Shown here one piece after another: positions 1 to 6,281 of a stretch of 7,794 bases of DNA. The stretch is from Candidatus Zixiibacteriota bacterium (GTDB taxonomy: Bacteria; Zixibacteria; MSB-5A5; GN15; PGXB01): assembly GCA_024230695.1 (NCBI GenBank), contig JAAERC010001202.1, forward strand, positions 1 to 7,794, read 5' to 3'. Made by a program: the position numbers and the translations under genes. A model generated the notes under the pieces. That model did not search any database and was not told the origin of the DNA. It was given only the letters and a program-made list of their open reading frames with translations. Positions within the stretch are counted from its first letter, which is position 1. Every line of letters starts with the position of its first letter.

Positions 1-1
1 T

Positions 2-352
2 GATGGTGTTAATAATGCTGTTCCAAATGTCTATTTAAATGGACCAAGAAGCGATAAAAGAGTGCCATCAACGGTAAATATGTCTTTTGAATATATTGAG
101 GGAGAATCGATTATTTTATCACTTGATATGAAAGGTATTGCAGTTGCCTCAGGCTCCGCGTGCACCTCAGGTTCATTATCGGCCTCACATGTTTTAACTG
201 CGATGTCGGTCCCAGTCGCATTGGCCCAGGGATCAATACGTTTTTCAATGGGGCGTTTCACTACTAAAGAAGATCTTGAATATACAATCTCGGTTCTACC
301 AGCAATAATAGAAAAACTTAGATTAATGTCACCGCTATATTCAAAGAAGTAA
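2..352 (+). CDS. nifS: Cysteine desulfurase (IscS/NifS type), C-terminal part
   Basis: This is the last 116 codons of a PLP-dependent cysteine desulfurase; the N-terminal part, including the PLP lysine, lies outside the window. The enzyme takes sulfur from L-cysteine as a protein persulfide, releases alanine and supplies Fe-S cluster assembly and tRNA thiolation. The visible fragment has the mobile catalytic-cysteine loop SGSACTSG (Cys at nt 161-163) followed by the family's SHVL, then the IscS/NifS C-terminal block SIRFSMGRFTT and an ending close to LRLMSPLY, as in long-loop group I desulfurases. The frame is open from base 2, so a GTG at 62 is internal and not the start. The next gene encodes MnmA, a known acceptor of desulfurase sulfur, and this pairing occurs in many bacteria. 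The iscS/nifS naming is ambiguous without the N-terminus. Family assignment is very secure. Confidence 0.95.
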   Translation, partial: DGVNNAVPNVYLNGPRSDKRVPSTVNMSFEYIEGESIILSLDMKGIAVASGSACTSGSLSASHVLTAMSVPVALAQGSIRFSMGRFTTKEDLEYTISVLPAIIEKLRLMSPLYSKK

Positions 353-374
353 ATTTGCATTTTAAATAAATATT

Positions 375-403
375 TGGGGTCGATATTTCGACCCCATTTT
401 TTT
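375..403 (+). terminator. Intrinsic terminator after the cysteine desulfurase gene
   Basis: A perfect 9-bp stem (375-383 TGGGGTCGA paired with 388-396 TCGACCCCA) closes a TATT tetraloop and is followed by an unbroken run of seven T (397-403). This is a textbook rho-independent terminator 22 bp after the desulfurase stop. The T-run ends only 8 bases before the mnmA ATG at 412, which raises the question of how mnmA is transcribed and translated (see findings). On the minus strand the hairpin is followed by AAATATTTATTT, so strong bidirectional action is unlikely. Confidence 0.9.
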
Positions 404-411
404 GAATTCTT

Positions 412-1506
412 ATGAAACATAAAAAGAAAGTACTTGTTGCTGTTTCAGGCGGAGTAGATTCATCTACGGCTCTCTTCCTTCTAAAAGAAGCCGGCTATGA
501 TGTTATCGCCGGCCATATGAAGCTTTGGGATTATGAAGAAGTCGGCGGTGATTTATATAAAGATGGCCGTTGTTGCTCTATAGATTCAATAAATGATCTT
601 CATCAGCTTTGTAATACTTTATCTGTACCTCTTTATATTTTTGATTTTTCAAAGCAATTTAAAAAAGTTGTTATAGAGAATTTTGTGTCAGAATACAAAG
701 CCGGACGAACTCCAAGCCCATGTGTGATCTGTAATACAGAATTAAAGTGGAAATCGCTTCTTAAGAAATCGGAAGAATTGGAAACTGATTTTATTGCGAC
801 TGGCCATTATAGCCAAATCGAATTAAATAGCGAAACTAATCGATATATCATCAAGAAGGGCGTTGATAACACCCGTGATCAATCATATTTTCTTTGGGGG
901 TTAAATCAAAAAGCCTTATCAAAAACTTTGCTTCCACTGGGCGGCTATGAAAAATCTCAGATCAGAAAAATCGCGCAAAAGATGAATCTTAAAACCGCTA
1001 GAAAACCTGAGTCAAGAGAGAATTGTTTTATTGCCGATGATAACTATCATCGCTTTTTAGAGGAGTGGGAAGAAAAACGGGGAAGACACTTTGAGCCAGG
1101 TGAGATTCTTAATGAAAATGATAAAGTTCTCGGGAAACATCAGGGTACTGTTTTTTACACTATTGGGCAACGAAGAGGATTGGGTATTTCCAATCCAACT
1201 CCATTGTATGTTAATCAAATAGATGCGGAAAATAACAGAATTATAGTCGGAGATAATGAGGCCCTTCTTAAAAGAAAAATGATTGCCAATGATATCAATT
1301 GGATAGCCTTTGATAATCCACCTGACAAAATAGAGGTAGAGGTTAAAATTCGTTATCTTCATAAACCGGCGCAGGCAACTATCAAAGTTATTGATAAAAC
1401 ATCGGCCGAAATTATTTTCGATGAAAATCAGCGCGCTATTACTCCCGGCCAATCAACTGTTTTTTATAATGGAAATACTGTGCTTGGTGGCGGTATAATC
1501 TCCTAA
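412..1506 (+). CDS. mnmA: tRNA-uridine 2-sulfurtransferase MnmA
   Basis: MnmA activates U34 of tRNA-Lys, -Glu and -Gln with ATP and installs 2-thiouridine using sulfur that originates from a cysteine desulfurase. The protein has 364 residues, normal for the family. The N-terminal PP-loop SGGVDSS is at residues 12-18 and CCSIDSINDLH at 54-64. The catalytic cysteines fall in TPSPCVICN (Cys104, Cys107) and ENCFIADD (Cys205). DQSYFLWGL at 156-164 and YTIGQRRGLGI at 249-259 are family signatures, followed by the C-terminal beta-barrel. The CxxC form, where E. coli MnmA has DxxC, marks the three-cysteine subclass that has been linked to Fe-S-dependent thiolation. The start is fixed because an in-frame TGA lies at 403-405 and the PP-loop begins right after residue 6. 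There is no Shine-Dalgarno site. The desulfurase upstream is the likely sulfur source. Confidence 0.97.
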   Translation: MKHKKKVLVAVSGGVDSSTALFLLKEAGYDVIAGHMKLWDYEEVGGDLYKDGRCCSIDSINDLHQLCNTLSVPLYIFDFSKQFKKVVIENFVSEYKAGRTPSPCVICNTELKWKSLLKKSEELETDFIATGHYSQIELNSETNRYIIKKGVDNTRDQSYFLWGLNQKALSKTLLPLGGYEKSQIRKIAQKMNLKTARKPESRENCFIADDNYHRFLEEWEEKRGRHFEPGEILNENDKVLGKHQGTVFYTIGQRRGLGISNPTPLYVNQIDAENNRIIVGDNEALLKRKMIANDINWIAFDNPPDKIEVEVKIRYLHKPAQATIKVIDKTSAEIIFDENQRAITPGQSTVFYNGNTVLGGGIIS

Positions 1507-1514
1507 AAAAATAG

Positions 1515-1543
1515 TTGAATTATACTTTTTTTCATCTTAATAT
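1515..1543 (+). promoter_or_regulatory. Putative sigma70-type promoter for the UPF0173 gene
   Basis: TTGAAT (1515-1520) and TAATAT (1538-1543) are separated by exactly 17 bp in the 73-bp gap after mnmA. Each hexamer matches the consensus at 4 of 6 positions. It would give a leader of about 30 nt containing the Shine-Dalgarno site. In AT-rich DNA such matches arise easily, so this is only a candidate. No terminator hairpin follows mnmA, so read-through transcription is also possible. Confidence 0.35.
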
Positions 1544-1579
1544 CGATTGTAAATAAATCTAATTTAAAAGAGGTGAACA

Positions 1580-2260
1580 ATGCTTCAAGCAACATTTCAG
1601 GGTCATAGTTGCATTTCAATATCAAATGGAAAGCATAACATAATTATCGACCCATTTCTAACCGGTAACCCCCAAGCCACTACTAAAGCCGATGAAATTA
1701 AAGTCGATTTTATTCTGGTCACTCATGGACATGCTGATCATCTTGGCGATGCAGTTGATATCGCCAAAAGAAACAATGCCACTATTATTGCGCCAAATGA
1801 ATTGGCCGTTTATGTTCAAAAACAGGGAGCCGAGGCCCATAATATGCATATTGGCGGAGCCTATGAATTTCCATTTGGACGGGTTAAACTAACAATTGCG
1901 CATCATGGCTCAGCCGCTGGTGATGGGCTCGAATACACTGGAAATCCATGTGGATTTTTAATAACTATAGATGGCAAAACTATTTATCATGCCGGTGATA
2001 CGGGTCTTTTTTATGATATGAAACTTATTGGCGAGATGAATAAAATTAATTTGGCTTTTCTTCCAATTGGCGACAATTTCACAATGGGTATTTGCGATGC
2101 GGTTAAGGCAGTTGATTTTTTGAATCCCAAAAAGGTTGTTCCGATTCATTATAAGACCTGGCCGGTTATTGATACTGAGCCACTTGATTTTGCCGATAAA
2201 TTAAAGGAATCGAATACTGAAGTAATAATAATTGAACCGGGTAATTCATTAGAATTTTAG
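1580..2260 (+). CDS. UPF0173 family metal-dependent hydrolase (metallo-beta-lactamase fold)
   Basis: The 226-residue protein belongs to the UPF0173/YtkL-like branch of the metallo-beta-lactamase superfamily, predicted cytoplasmic Zn-dependent hydrolases with unknown physiological substrate. Metal ligands are visible in order: GHSC near the N-terminus (His9), the hallmark THGHADH (His49, His51, Asp53, His54), IAHHGS (His108/109), YHAGDTG (His137, Asp140), and C-terminal PIHYKTWP (His190). IGDNFTMG (163-170) is also typical of this family, and length and motif spacing are normal. There is no signal peptide. The start is supported by a strong Shine-Dalgarno AAAGAGGTG at 1567-1575, 4 nt before the ATG. 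It lies between mnmA and an AsmA-type gene, which says little about its role. The family is certain, the substrate unknown; it resembles the RNase Z fold but lacks features that would make it a tRNA processing enzyme. Confidence 0.93.
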   Translation: MLQATFQGHSCISISNGKHNIIIDPFLTGNPQATTKADEIKVDFILVTHGHADHLGDAVDIAKRNNATIIAPNELAVYVQKQGAEAHNMHIGGAYEFPFGRVKLTIAHHGSAAGDGLEYTGNPCGFLITIDGKTIYHAGDTGLFYDMKLIGEMNKINLAFLPIGDNFTMGICDAVKAVDFLNPKKVVPIHYKTWPVIDTEPLDFADKLKESNTEVIIIEPGNSLEF

Positions 2261-2280
2261 TAAAAAGTAGACTGTAAATC

Positions 2281-2289
2281 TGATATAAT
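2281..2289 (+). promoter_or_regulatory. Extended -10 promoter candidate before the AsmA-family gene
   Basis: TGATATAAT is a perfect extended -10 element (TGnTATAAT) 21 bp before the ATG at 2311. No good -35 hexamer lies 16-18 bp upstream, which is tolerable for extended -10 promoters. Its expected start near 2296 would cut into the Shine-Dalgarno-like AAGGTGAT at 2291-2298. The two elements are therefore probably not used together on the same transcript, unless initiation occurs slightly early. Confidence 0.45.
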
Positions 2290-2310
2290 TAAGGTGATAC
2301 TATAAACAAT

Positions 2311-4734
2311 ATGCTTAAGAAGGTTATACTCTGGGGATTAGTAGTTTTCGTTGTTGTCGCCATCCTTGGTGCTGCGGCAGTAGCTATCTTTTTGCCAAAA
2401 GAGAAAATAAAGGAAATGGCGTTGGGGAAAATATCTTCAATGCTTCATCGAGAAGTTACGATTGATGATATTTCGATTTCATATTTTGGCGGACTGGGCG
2501 TAAAGCTCAATGGTGTAAAAATATCAAATCCCGATAATTTTGACTGGAGCCAGTTTTTAGAGGCAAAAGGATTAGATATTAAATTGCAATTGTGGCCACT
2601 GTTAAGCAAAAATATACAAGTCGATAGATTGATTCTTATTGAACCAAGAATAGCTCTTCTTAAGACACGAAAAGGTCAGATCAATTATGTTTTTGGCTTG
2701 ATTGATTCTTTGGCCGCATCAGATAGGACTAATCTGTCCGTTGACATTCCGGAAGAATCAAAACTGGCCTTGGCGGCGATTTCCTTTGATAATTTTAGTA
2801 TCGAAAATGGATATATTGAGTATGTTGATGATTCCTCGCAAACCAGTCTGACAGCGTATCAGTTTAATTTAAAAACAAAACTGGATAGCCCGGAAAATAT
2901 GGTCTATCAAATAAGCGGAAATCTAAATGCCGATTCGATAGTGATTAAAAACTCAGGAGAAAATGGAACGTCGATTCCAACTTTGATAATTGCTTCATCT
3001 TTTAACAGCTCTATTGACCTTAATAAAAAACAGGCTGTATTATCCGACAGCGAAATAGAAATCAACGGCTGGAAATTTGACATCAAAGCGGGAATCCCCA
3101 ATACCGAGACATTGGATTATTTTAATCTTGAAATCGAATCGGGCAATAAAAGCCTGACAGAAATTATATCATTGTTTCCTCTTGAGTATAATTATATTCC
3201 CGATGGTTACTCGGCATCCGGCCAGATGAATTTCAAAGCAATTGCCAAATATAATGCCAAATCAAAAGAGAAAATGAAGTACAATGGTACGGCCAACATT
3301 GATGCATTTAAACTATCTATCGACAGCCTCGAAGGCGATTTTGGTGCAAAGAATCTTAGCATTGAGTACACTAACGATGCTATGGGTCTCTCAATAAATA
3401 ATGGATCACTTGATGGCAATAGCATAGAAGGTACAATAAATATTTCAGATTTTGATAATATATATGTCAACAGTAATGTAAACGGCACTGCTGACCTGAC
3501 AACTCTTAATCGGTTCCTGCCTGAAATCGGAAAACCGGAGATGTCGGGGCAGGCATCTTTTGATCTATCCGGCAAAGGACGAATCGAAGAGCTGACACAA
3601 TTTGAGGTGAATGGAAGATTGCAGATCACCAATGGCGTATACACAGCCGAGACATTACCGGAACCGATAGAATCGTTTGAGCTTGATGTTGCTATCACCC
3701 CAAAATCCATAACAGTTAATAACCTCGCTGTCAAATCACCATCATCGCAGTTTTCGATGAATGGTACAATGTCCGACCTGTTCCCATATTTTATTCCTGG
3801 GTTTGAGGGAGTAGCCCAAAAACCAACAATGAACTTCACACTAAACTCGTTGCGATTCGACGTTGACAAATTGTTCCCCGAAGCTGTTCCCGGTTCAGGA
3901 TCAAATCTTGCCGAAATGCCGATTGGTTCTCTGCCGCCGCTTCCAATTCCTGATATCGATGGTAATGGTACAGCTTCGATTGATACATTGATATATTCCG
4001 ATGTTGAGTTCAGTGATATCAAATGCGATATAAATATTAAGAACCGTCGGATATTCGTGACCAATGCTAATGGTTATGCTTATACTGGCAAAGTTGGCGG
4101 GAAGATGTCTATTGATCTCAATGATTTTGAAAATCCTGGGTATGACGGAGAATTCACTGCTGAACAAATAGAAGCGGATGATTTCCTTTCCCGTTTCACC
4201 AAATTTGGCGGGCATCTTTTTGGCAAGGTCAATATGACCGGTTCTTTTTCGGCGACTGGCTGGGATCCTGAACCGATTATAAATTCACTTGATATGTCGG
4301 GGGATGCCAATTTTAATGAAGCCAGAATAGTCAAGTTTGATATGTTAAATCAACTTGCCGAGCAATTAAAATTTAAAAGCCTAAGTGAGGAAACAATCAG
4401 GAACTTGAATTCCTCATATACTGTCAAAGATGGACGAATCGCATTTGAGAAGTTTAATTTTGTTTCATCGCTTGGTGATTGGACTATCAATGGCTCGGTC
4501 GGTTTTGATGGCACATTAGACTATAAAGTCGATATATTGCTCACCGAAAATGAGACCAATAAATTAAAATCTCAAGCGGGTGATTTTGCGAAAATCATTA
4601 AGGAAAAACGATTCACTGCTCCTTTCAAAATCGGCGGAACCTACTCCAAGCCCAAAATATCTCTGGATCTTGATTTTAACAAACTACTCAAGGAAAATCT
4701 TGGTGATGTTCTAAAAGGACTTTTCGGAAAATAA
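2311..4734 (+). CDS. AsmA-family envelope protein
   Basis: This 807-residue protein has one N-terminal membrane anchor (about residues 5-28, strongly hydrophobic) after a short basic MLKK, with the rest expected in the periplasm. Residues about 30-135 form the AsmA N-terminal domain, including GVKLNGVKISNPDNF (63-77), the LWPLLSKNIQVDRL stretch (94-107) and RKGQINYVF (120-128). A long region of repeated amphipathic beta-strands follows. A Gly/Pro-rich linker lies at about 522-550 (SLPPLPIPDIDGNG). The AsmA-like C-terminal region occupies about 640-807. Related proteins (AsmA, TamB, YhdP, YdbH) form hydrophobic beta-grooves implicated in moving phospholipid to the outer membrane or in outer-membrane assembly; that role here is inference. 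Its presence argues for a diderm host. The start is the first ATG after AAGGTGAT (2291-2298), whose 12-nt spacing is long. A GTG inside that site leads to a quick stop. Confidence 0.9.
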   Translation: MLKKVILWGLVVFVVVAILGAAAVAIFLPKEKIKEMALGKISSMLHREVTIDDISISYFGGLGVKLNGVKISNPDNFDWSQFLEAKGLDIKLQLWPLLSKNIQVDRLILIEPRIALLKTRKGQINYVFGLIDSLAASDRTNLSVDIPEESKLALAAISFDNFSIENGYIEYVDDSSQTSLTAYQFNLKTKLDSPENMVYQISGNLNADSIVIKNSGENGTSIPTLIIASSFNSSIDLNKKQAVLSDSEIEINGWKFDIKAGIPNTETLDYFNLEIESGNKSLTEIISLFPLEYNYIPDGYSASGQMNFKAIAKYNAKSKEKMKYNGTANIDAFKLSIDSLEGDFGAKNLSIEYTNDAMGLSINNGSLDGNSIEGTINISDFDNIYVNSNVNGTADLTTLNRFLPEIGKPEMSGQASFDLSGKGRIEELTQFEVNGRLQITNGVYTAETLPEPIESFELDVAITPKSITVNNLAVKSPSSQFSMNGTMSDLFPYFIPGFEGVAQKPTMNFTLNSLRFDVDKLFPEAVPGSGSNLAEMPIGSLPPLPIPDIDGNGTASIDTLIYSDVEFSDIKCDINIKNRRIFVTNANGYAYTGKVGGKMSIDLNDFENPGYDGEFTAEQIEADDFLSRFTKFGGHLFGKVNMTGSFSATGWDPEPIINSLDMSGDANFNEARIVKFDMLNQLAEQLKFKSLSEETIRNLNSSYTVKDGRIAFEKFNFVSSLGDWTINGSVGFDGTLDYKVDILLTENETNKLKSQAGDFAKIIKEKRFTAPFKIGGTYSKPKISLDLDFNKLLKENLGDVLKGLFGK

Positions 4735-4765
4735 TATTTAACTCACTAATCAAATAGCCGATACG

Positions 4766-4771
4766 TATAAT
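4766..4771 (+). promoter_or_regulatory. Consensus -10 box directly in front of cysE
   Basis: A perfect TATAAT ends only 4 bases before the cysE ATG at 4776, with no -35 resemblance 17 bp upstream (TCACTA). If active, transcription would begin at or next to the start codon, giving a leaderless mRNA. This fits the complete lack of a Shine-Dalgarno sequence here. A second TATAAT lies inside the gene at 4790-4795. Confidence 0.4.
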
Positions 4772-4775
4772 TAAC

Positions 4776-5348
4776 ATGTTTATTAAAAGTATAATATCTG
4801 ATATGAAGGCGATCTACCGGAATGATCCGGCGGCCCGCAATATAGAGTTTATTCTTTATCCCGGTTTTCAGGCGATGTTTGTTCATCGGATAATCCATCC
4901 TTTGTATAAACTTGGTCTCCCGTTTATTCCAAGAATGATCTCTCAGTTCTCTCGGTTTTTGACAGGTGTTGAGATCCATCCGGGGGCGACAATCAAAGAA
5001 GGATTTTTTATCGATCATGGAGCCGGGATCGTTATTGGCGAAACAGCGCAGATCGGCAAAAACTGCGTCATATTTCATAATGTCACGCTTGGTGGAACGG
5101 GGAAACATGAAGGTAAAAGACATCCTACTATCGGTGATAATGTGTTTATCGGGACCGGGGCGACATTGCTGGGTCCATTGAGGGTCGGCAACAATGTGCG
5201 AATCGGCGCCAACACATTTTTGTATATGGTTGATATTCCAAATAATGCCACAGTTGTTGGTACTCCAGGTAAAATCACCCGCCTTAATGATCAGAAAGTC
5301 GATCTTCGTCCACGTCCAACCCACGCTCCATCGAATCGGGTTTTGTAG
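4776..5348 (+). CDS. cysE: Serine O-acetyltransferase
   Basis: CysE acetylates L-serine with acetyl-CoA to O-acetylserine, the committed step of cysteine biosynthesis. The 190 residues match the short bacterial form, starting with the typical N-terminal helical segment (DPAARN at 17-22; YPGFQAMFVHRIIHPLY at 28-44). The left-handed beta-helix of hexapeptide repeats follows. Catalytic and binding signatures are GVEIHPGA (64-71), IDHGAGIVIGETAQIG (79-94, catalytic His81) and VTLGGTGK with GKRHPTIGDNVFIG (103-126). The acidic residue equivalent to E. coli Asp143 is Glu66, as often seen in short CysE proteins. The C-terminus ends in Leu, so the terminal Ile that docks CysK in well-studied enzymes is absent. 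An in-frame TAG at 4755-4757 and alignment of the N-terminus fix the ATG at 4776, despite no Shine-Dalgarno site. Cysteine made through it would feed the desulfurase encoded further upstream. Confidence 0.96.
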   Translation: MFIKSIISDMKAIYRNDPAARNIEFILYPGFQAMFVHRIIHPLYKLGLPFIPRMISQFSRFLTGVEIHPGATIKEGFFIDHGAGIVIGETAQIGKNCVIFHNVTLGGTGKHEGKRHPTIGDNVFIGTGATLLGPLRVGNNVRIGANTFLYMVDIPNNATVVGTPGKITRLNDQKVDLRPRPTHAPSNRVL

Positions 5349-5381
5349 TAATCAAATACTGATAACGTCATTGCATTGTCT

Positions 5382-5450
5382 TCAAATGTCATTCCCGCGA
5401 AGGCGGGAATCCAGGTTAGATTTAATATATTCTCCCAAATACTTTGTAAC
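5382..5450 (-). pseudogene. Possible severed 5' end of a gene, running into the REP-like element
   Basis: Read on the minus strand, a strong Shine-Dalgarno GGAGGTGAT (5462-5454) stands 7 nt from its GGAGG core to a GTT codon at 5450. The codons after it read TKYLGEYIKSNLD, then turn into the REP-encoded SRLRGNDI and stop with TGA at 5384-5382. A GTT in the place expected for ATG or GTG suggests a mutated start. The first ten residues look like a real N-terminus (similar openings occur in small helix-turn-helix proteins, but this is from memory and unverified). I read it as a gene start cut off by the palindrome. The alternative is a chance open frame in a dispersed repeat. Confidence 0.35.
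5388..5414. repeat. REP-like palindromic element
   Basis: An 8-bp perfect inverted repeat, ATTCCCGC (5391-5398) and GCGGGAAT (5403-5410), flanks a GAAG loop, with GTC before and CCAG after. This is the core of a very widespread intergenic palindrome which, when translated, gives the familiar FPRRRESR or LDSRLRGND peptides. It sits in the convergent gap between cysE and the minus-strand gene at 5718-6272, the usual place for such elements. There is no T-run on either side, so it is not a standard intrinsic terminator, although the stem could stabilise mRNA ends. Only one copy is present in the window. Confidence 0.8.
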
Positions 5451-5467
5451 CTTATCACCTCCATTAA

Positions 5468-5496
5468 ATTATGGTAAAATGGGTTCGTTTTGCCAA
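5468..5496 (-). promoter_or_regulatory. Sigma70-like promoter on the minus strand, with no intact gene behind it
   Basis: On the minus strand TTGGCA (5496-5491) and CATAAT (5473-5468) are spaced by exactly 17 bp; each matches the consensus at 5 of 6 positions. This is the best -35/-10 pair in the window. It points at the Shine-Dalgarno site at 5462-5454 and the gene-start remnant at 5450-5382, and beyond them antisense into cysE. Its -35 box lies inside the overlapping palindromes at 5486-5513, which could be an operator. Confidence 0.45.
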
Positions 5497-5513
5497 AACG
5501 GCCTTTTTGGCCG
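5486..5513. repeat. Cluster of three overlapping, mutually exclusive hairpins
   Basis: Three inverted repeats share bases here. CGTTTT (5486-5491) pairs with AAAACG (5495-5500). GCCAAAA (5492-5498) pairs with TTTTGGC (5505-5511). CGGCC (5499-5503) pairs with GGCCG (5509-5513) around a TTTTT loop. Only some can form at once. It could be an operator for the minus-strand promoter, part of a dispersed repeat, or a weak terminator region after cysE; it lacks a following T-run. Confidence 0.5.
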
Positions 5514-5520
5514 ATAAATG

Positions 5521-5717
5521 TGTAGTAAAACTGTAATTATTAGTTTTTGCAATCCTTGCATCATACAGAAGATATGATGAAATAATCAACATTGATGTAG
5601 TAGTGAAAATGTATTAAGGCAGTTATATTCCCACAGCACTTCGTTTAACTCGGGACTTACATCAAGCGGTGGGCTACCCAGCCTAATGGGTGTGGCGATA
5701 AGACACGGTGAAATATG
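5521..5717. other. Non-coding gap with a GC-richer block (about 5640-5710)
   Basis: No gene is supported between the hairpin cluster and the stop of the next minus-strand gene. The first 120 bases are AT-rich and featureless. From about 5640 to 5710 the sequence becomes clearly GC-richer and carries small alternative hairpins: ACCCA (5676-5680) with TGGGT (5687-5691), and GGCT (5672-5675) with AGCC (5680-5683). One plus-strand frame through it is open and protein-like (including TSSGGLPSLMGVAIRHG). I suspect a fragment of a dispersed repeat, but only one copy is visible. Confidence 0.3.
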
Positions 5718-5736
5718 CTAATTTTTGGGCATATTT
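5711..5736. repeat. Inverted repeat over the 3' end of the minus-strand secreted protein gene
   Basis: AAATATGC (5711-5718) is the exact reverse complement of GCATATTT (5729-5736), with a 10-base spacer containing the end of the coding sequence and its stop codon. On the minus strand it is not followed by a T-run (CACCGTG follows), so it is at most a weak terminator or an mRNA 3'-end structure. Confidence 0.4.
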
Positions 5737-6272
5737 GCTCGAAGTGTCGCTGCCAAACCTTTCATTTTTCCACTTAGCTGCAATCGCCAAGTATCCTCGT
5801 ATGGCATAAAACTTAAAACCTCAAATTGAGTTATTGCCAATTCATCAGCCCCTATGGCAATTCGAGTAACAACGTGTCTGGCGTCGCCTTCTTCAATGGT
5901 TCCCAGTATTTCCATTTTATCAAAAGATATATTTGCACTTCCCATTTGAATTGCTATTAAGTTCATACAGCTATTCATAAAATCCATATGATCCATTTCC
6001 TTAATTTCTGCGACGGTTGCTGAATCTCCAAATAGCACATCCTTTAATTGGTGCTGACCGCTATTTGCTTCGGCCTCAATGATCGGCAACATCATATTCT
6101 TAAACTCCGCCAGCGCATCAGGATGCAGGAATTGACCGACCGAAGTAACACCATCAGTTTGCAGAGTGTTAAAGTATTTTTCAGCCAAAGATTCAGGCCC
6201 TTTATCGTCACCATACGCCAGCATGCAGATGGAAAATAATATTAATACTACCACCATTCTAATAGAAATCAT
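5718..6272 (-). CDS. Secreted small protein of unknown function
   Basis: I do not recognise a named family. The 184-residue product begins with a classical Sec signal peptide: Arg5, a hydrophobic core about 6-18, then LAYG with likely cleavage after Gly21. Cys16 is not in a lipobox, so a lipoprotein is unlikely. The mature part is mixed alpha/beta: a helix with SLAEKYFNTLQ (28-38), a second with HPDALAEFKNMMLPII (50-65), two Met-rich stretches (94-110), and beta-strands ending in EDTWRLQLSGKMKG (159-172). Helices followed by paired strands with a late Trp resemble NTF2/SnoaL-like or DUF4878-type periplasmic domains, but that is a guess from layout. Translation is well supported by GGAGG (plus-strand 6277-6281) 4 nt before the ATG. 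It converges with cysE and lies downstream of, but about 255 bp from, the GyrI-like gene on the same strand. Confidence 0.8.
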   Translation of the reverse strand: MISIRMVVVLILFSICMLAYGDDKGPESLAEKYFNTLQTDGVTSVGQFLHPDALAEFKNMMLPIIEAEANSGQHQLKDVLFGDSATVAEIKEMDHMDFMNSCMNLIAIQMGSANISFDKMEILGTIEEGDARHVVTRIAIGADELAITQFEVLSFMPYEDTWRLQLSGKMKGLAATLRANMPKN

Positions 6273-6281
6273 AAATCCTCC

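Noticed and set aside
62..352. GTG at 62 as a true start of a small protein
   Set aside because: The cysteine desulfurase frame stays open upstream to the window edge with family-like residues, so this is an internal codon.
3207..4064. A 285-codon open frame antisense to the AsmA-family gene
   Set aside because: It is a mirror of the AsmA codons, with Ser/Pro/Ile-rich low-sense content, no Shine-Dalgarno site and no recognisable domain. The plus-strand protein is clearly the real one.
4746..5324. A 192-codon open frame antisense to cysE
   Set aside because: It lies fully over the conserved hexapeptide-repeat gene, has Cys/Arg/Trp-rich random-like composition and no ribosome site.
5194..5517. 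A plus-strand frame leaving cysE and crossing the intergenic region
   Set aside because: It starts in the wrong frame inside cysE and gains length by reading through the REP-like element (FPRRRESR), a known cause of spurious proteins.
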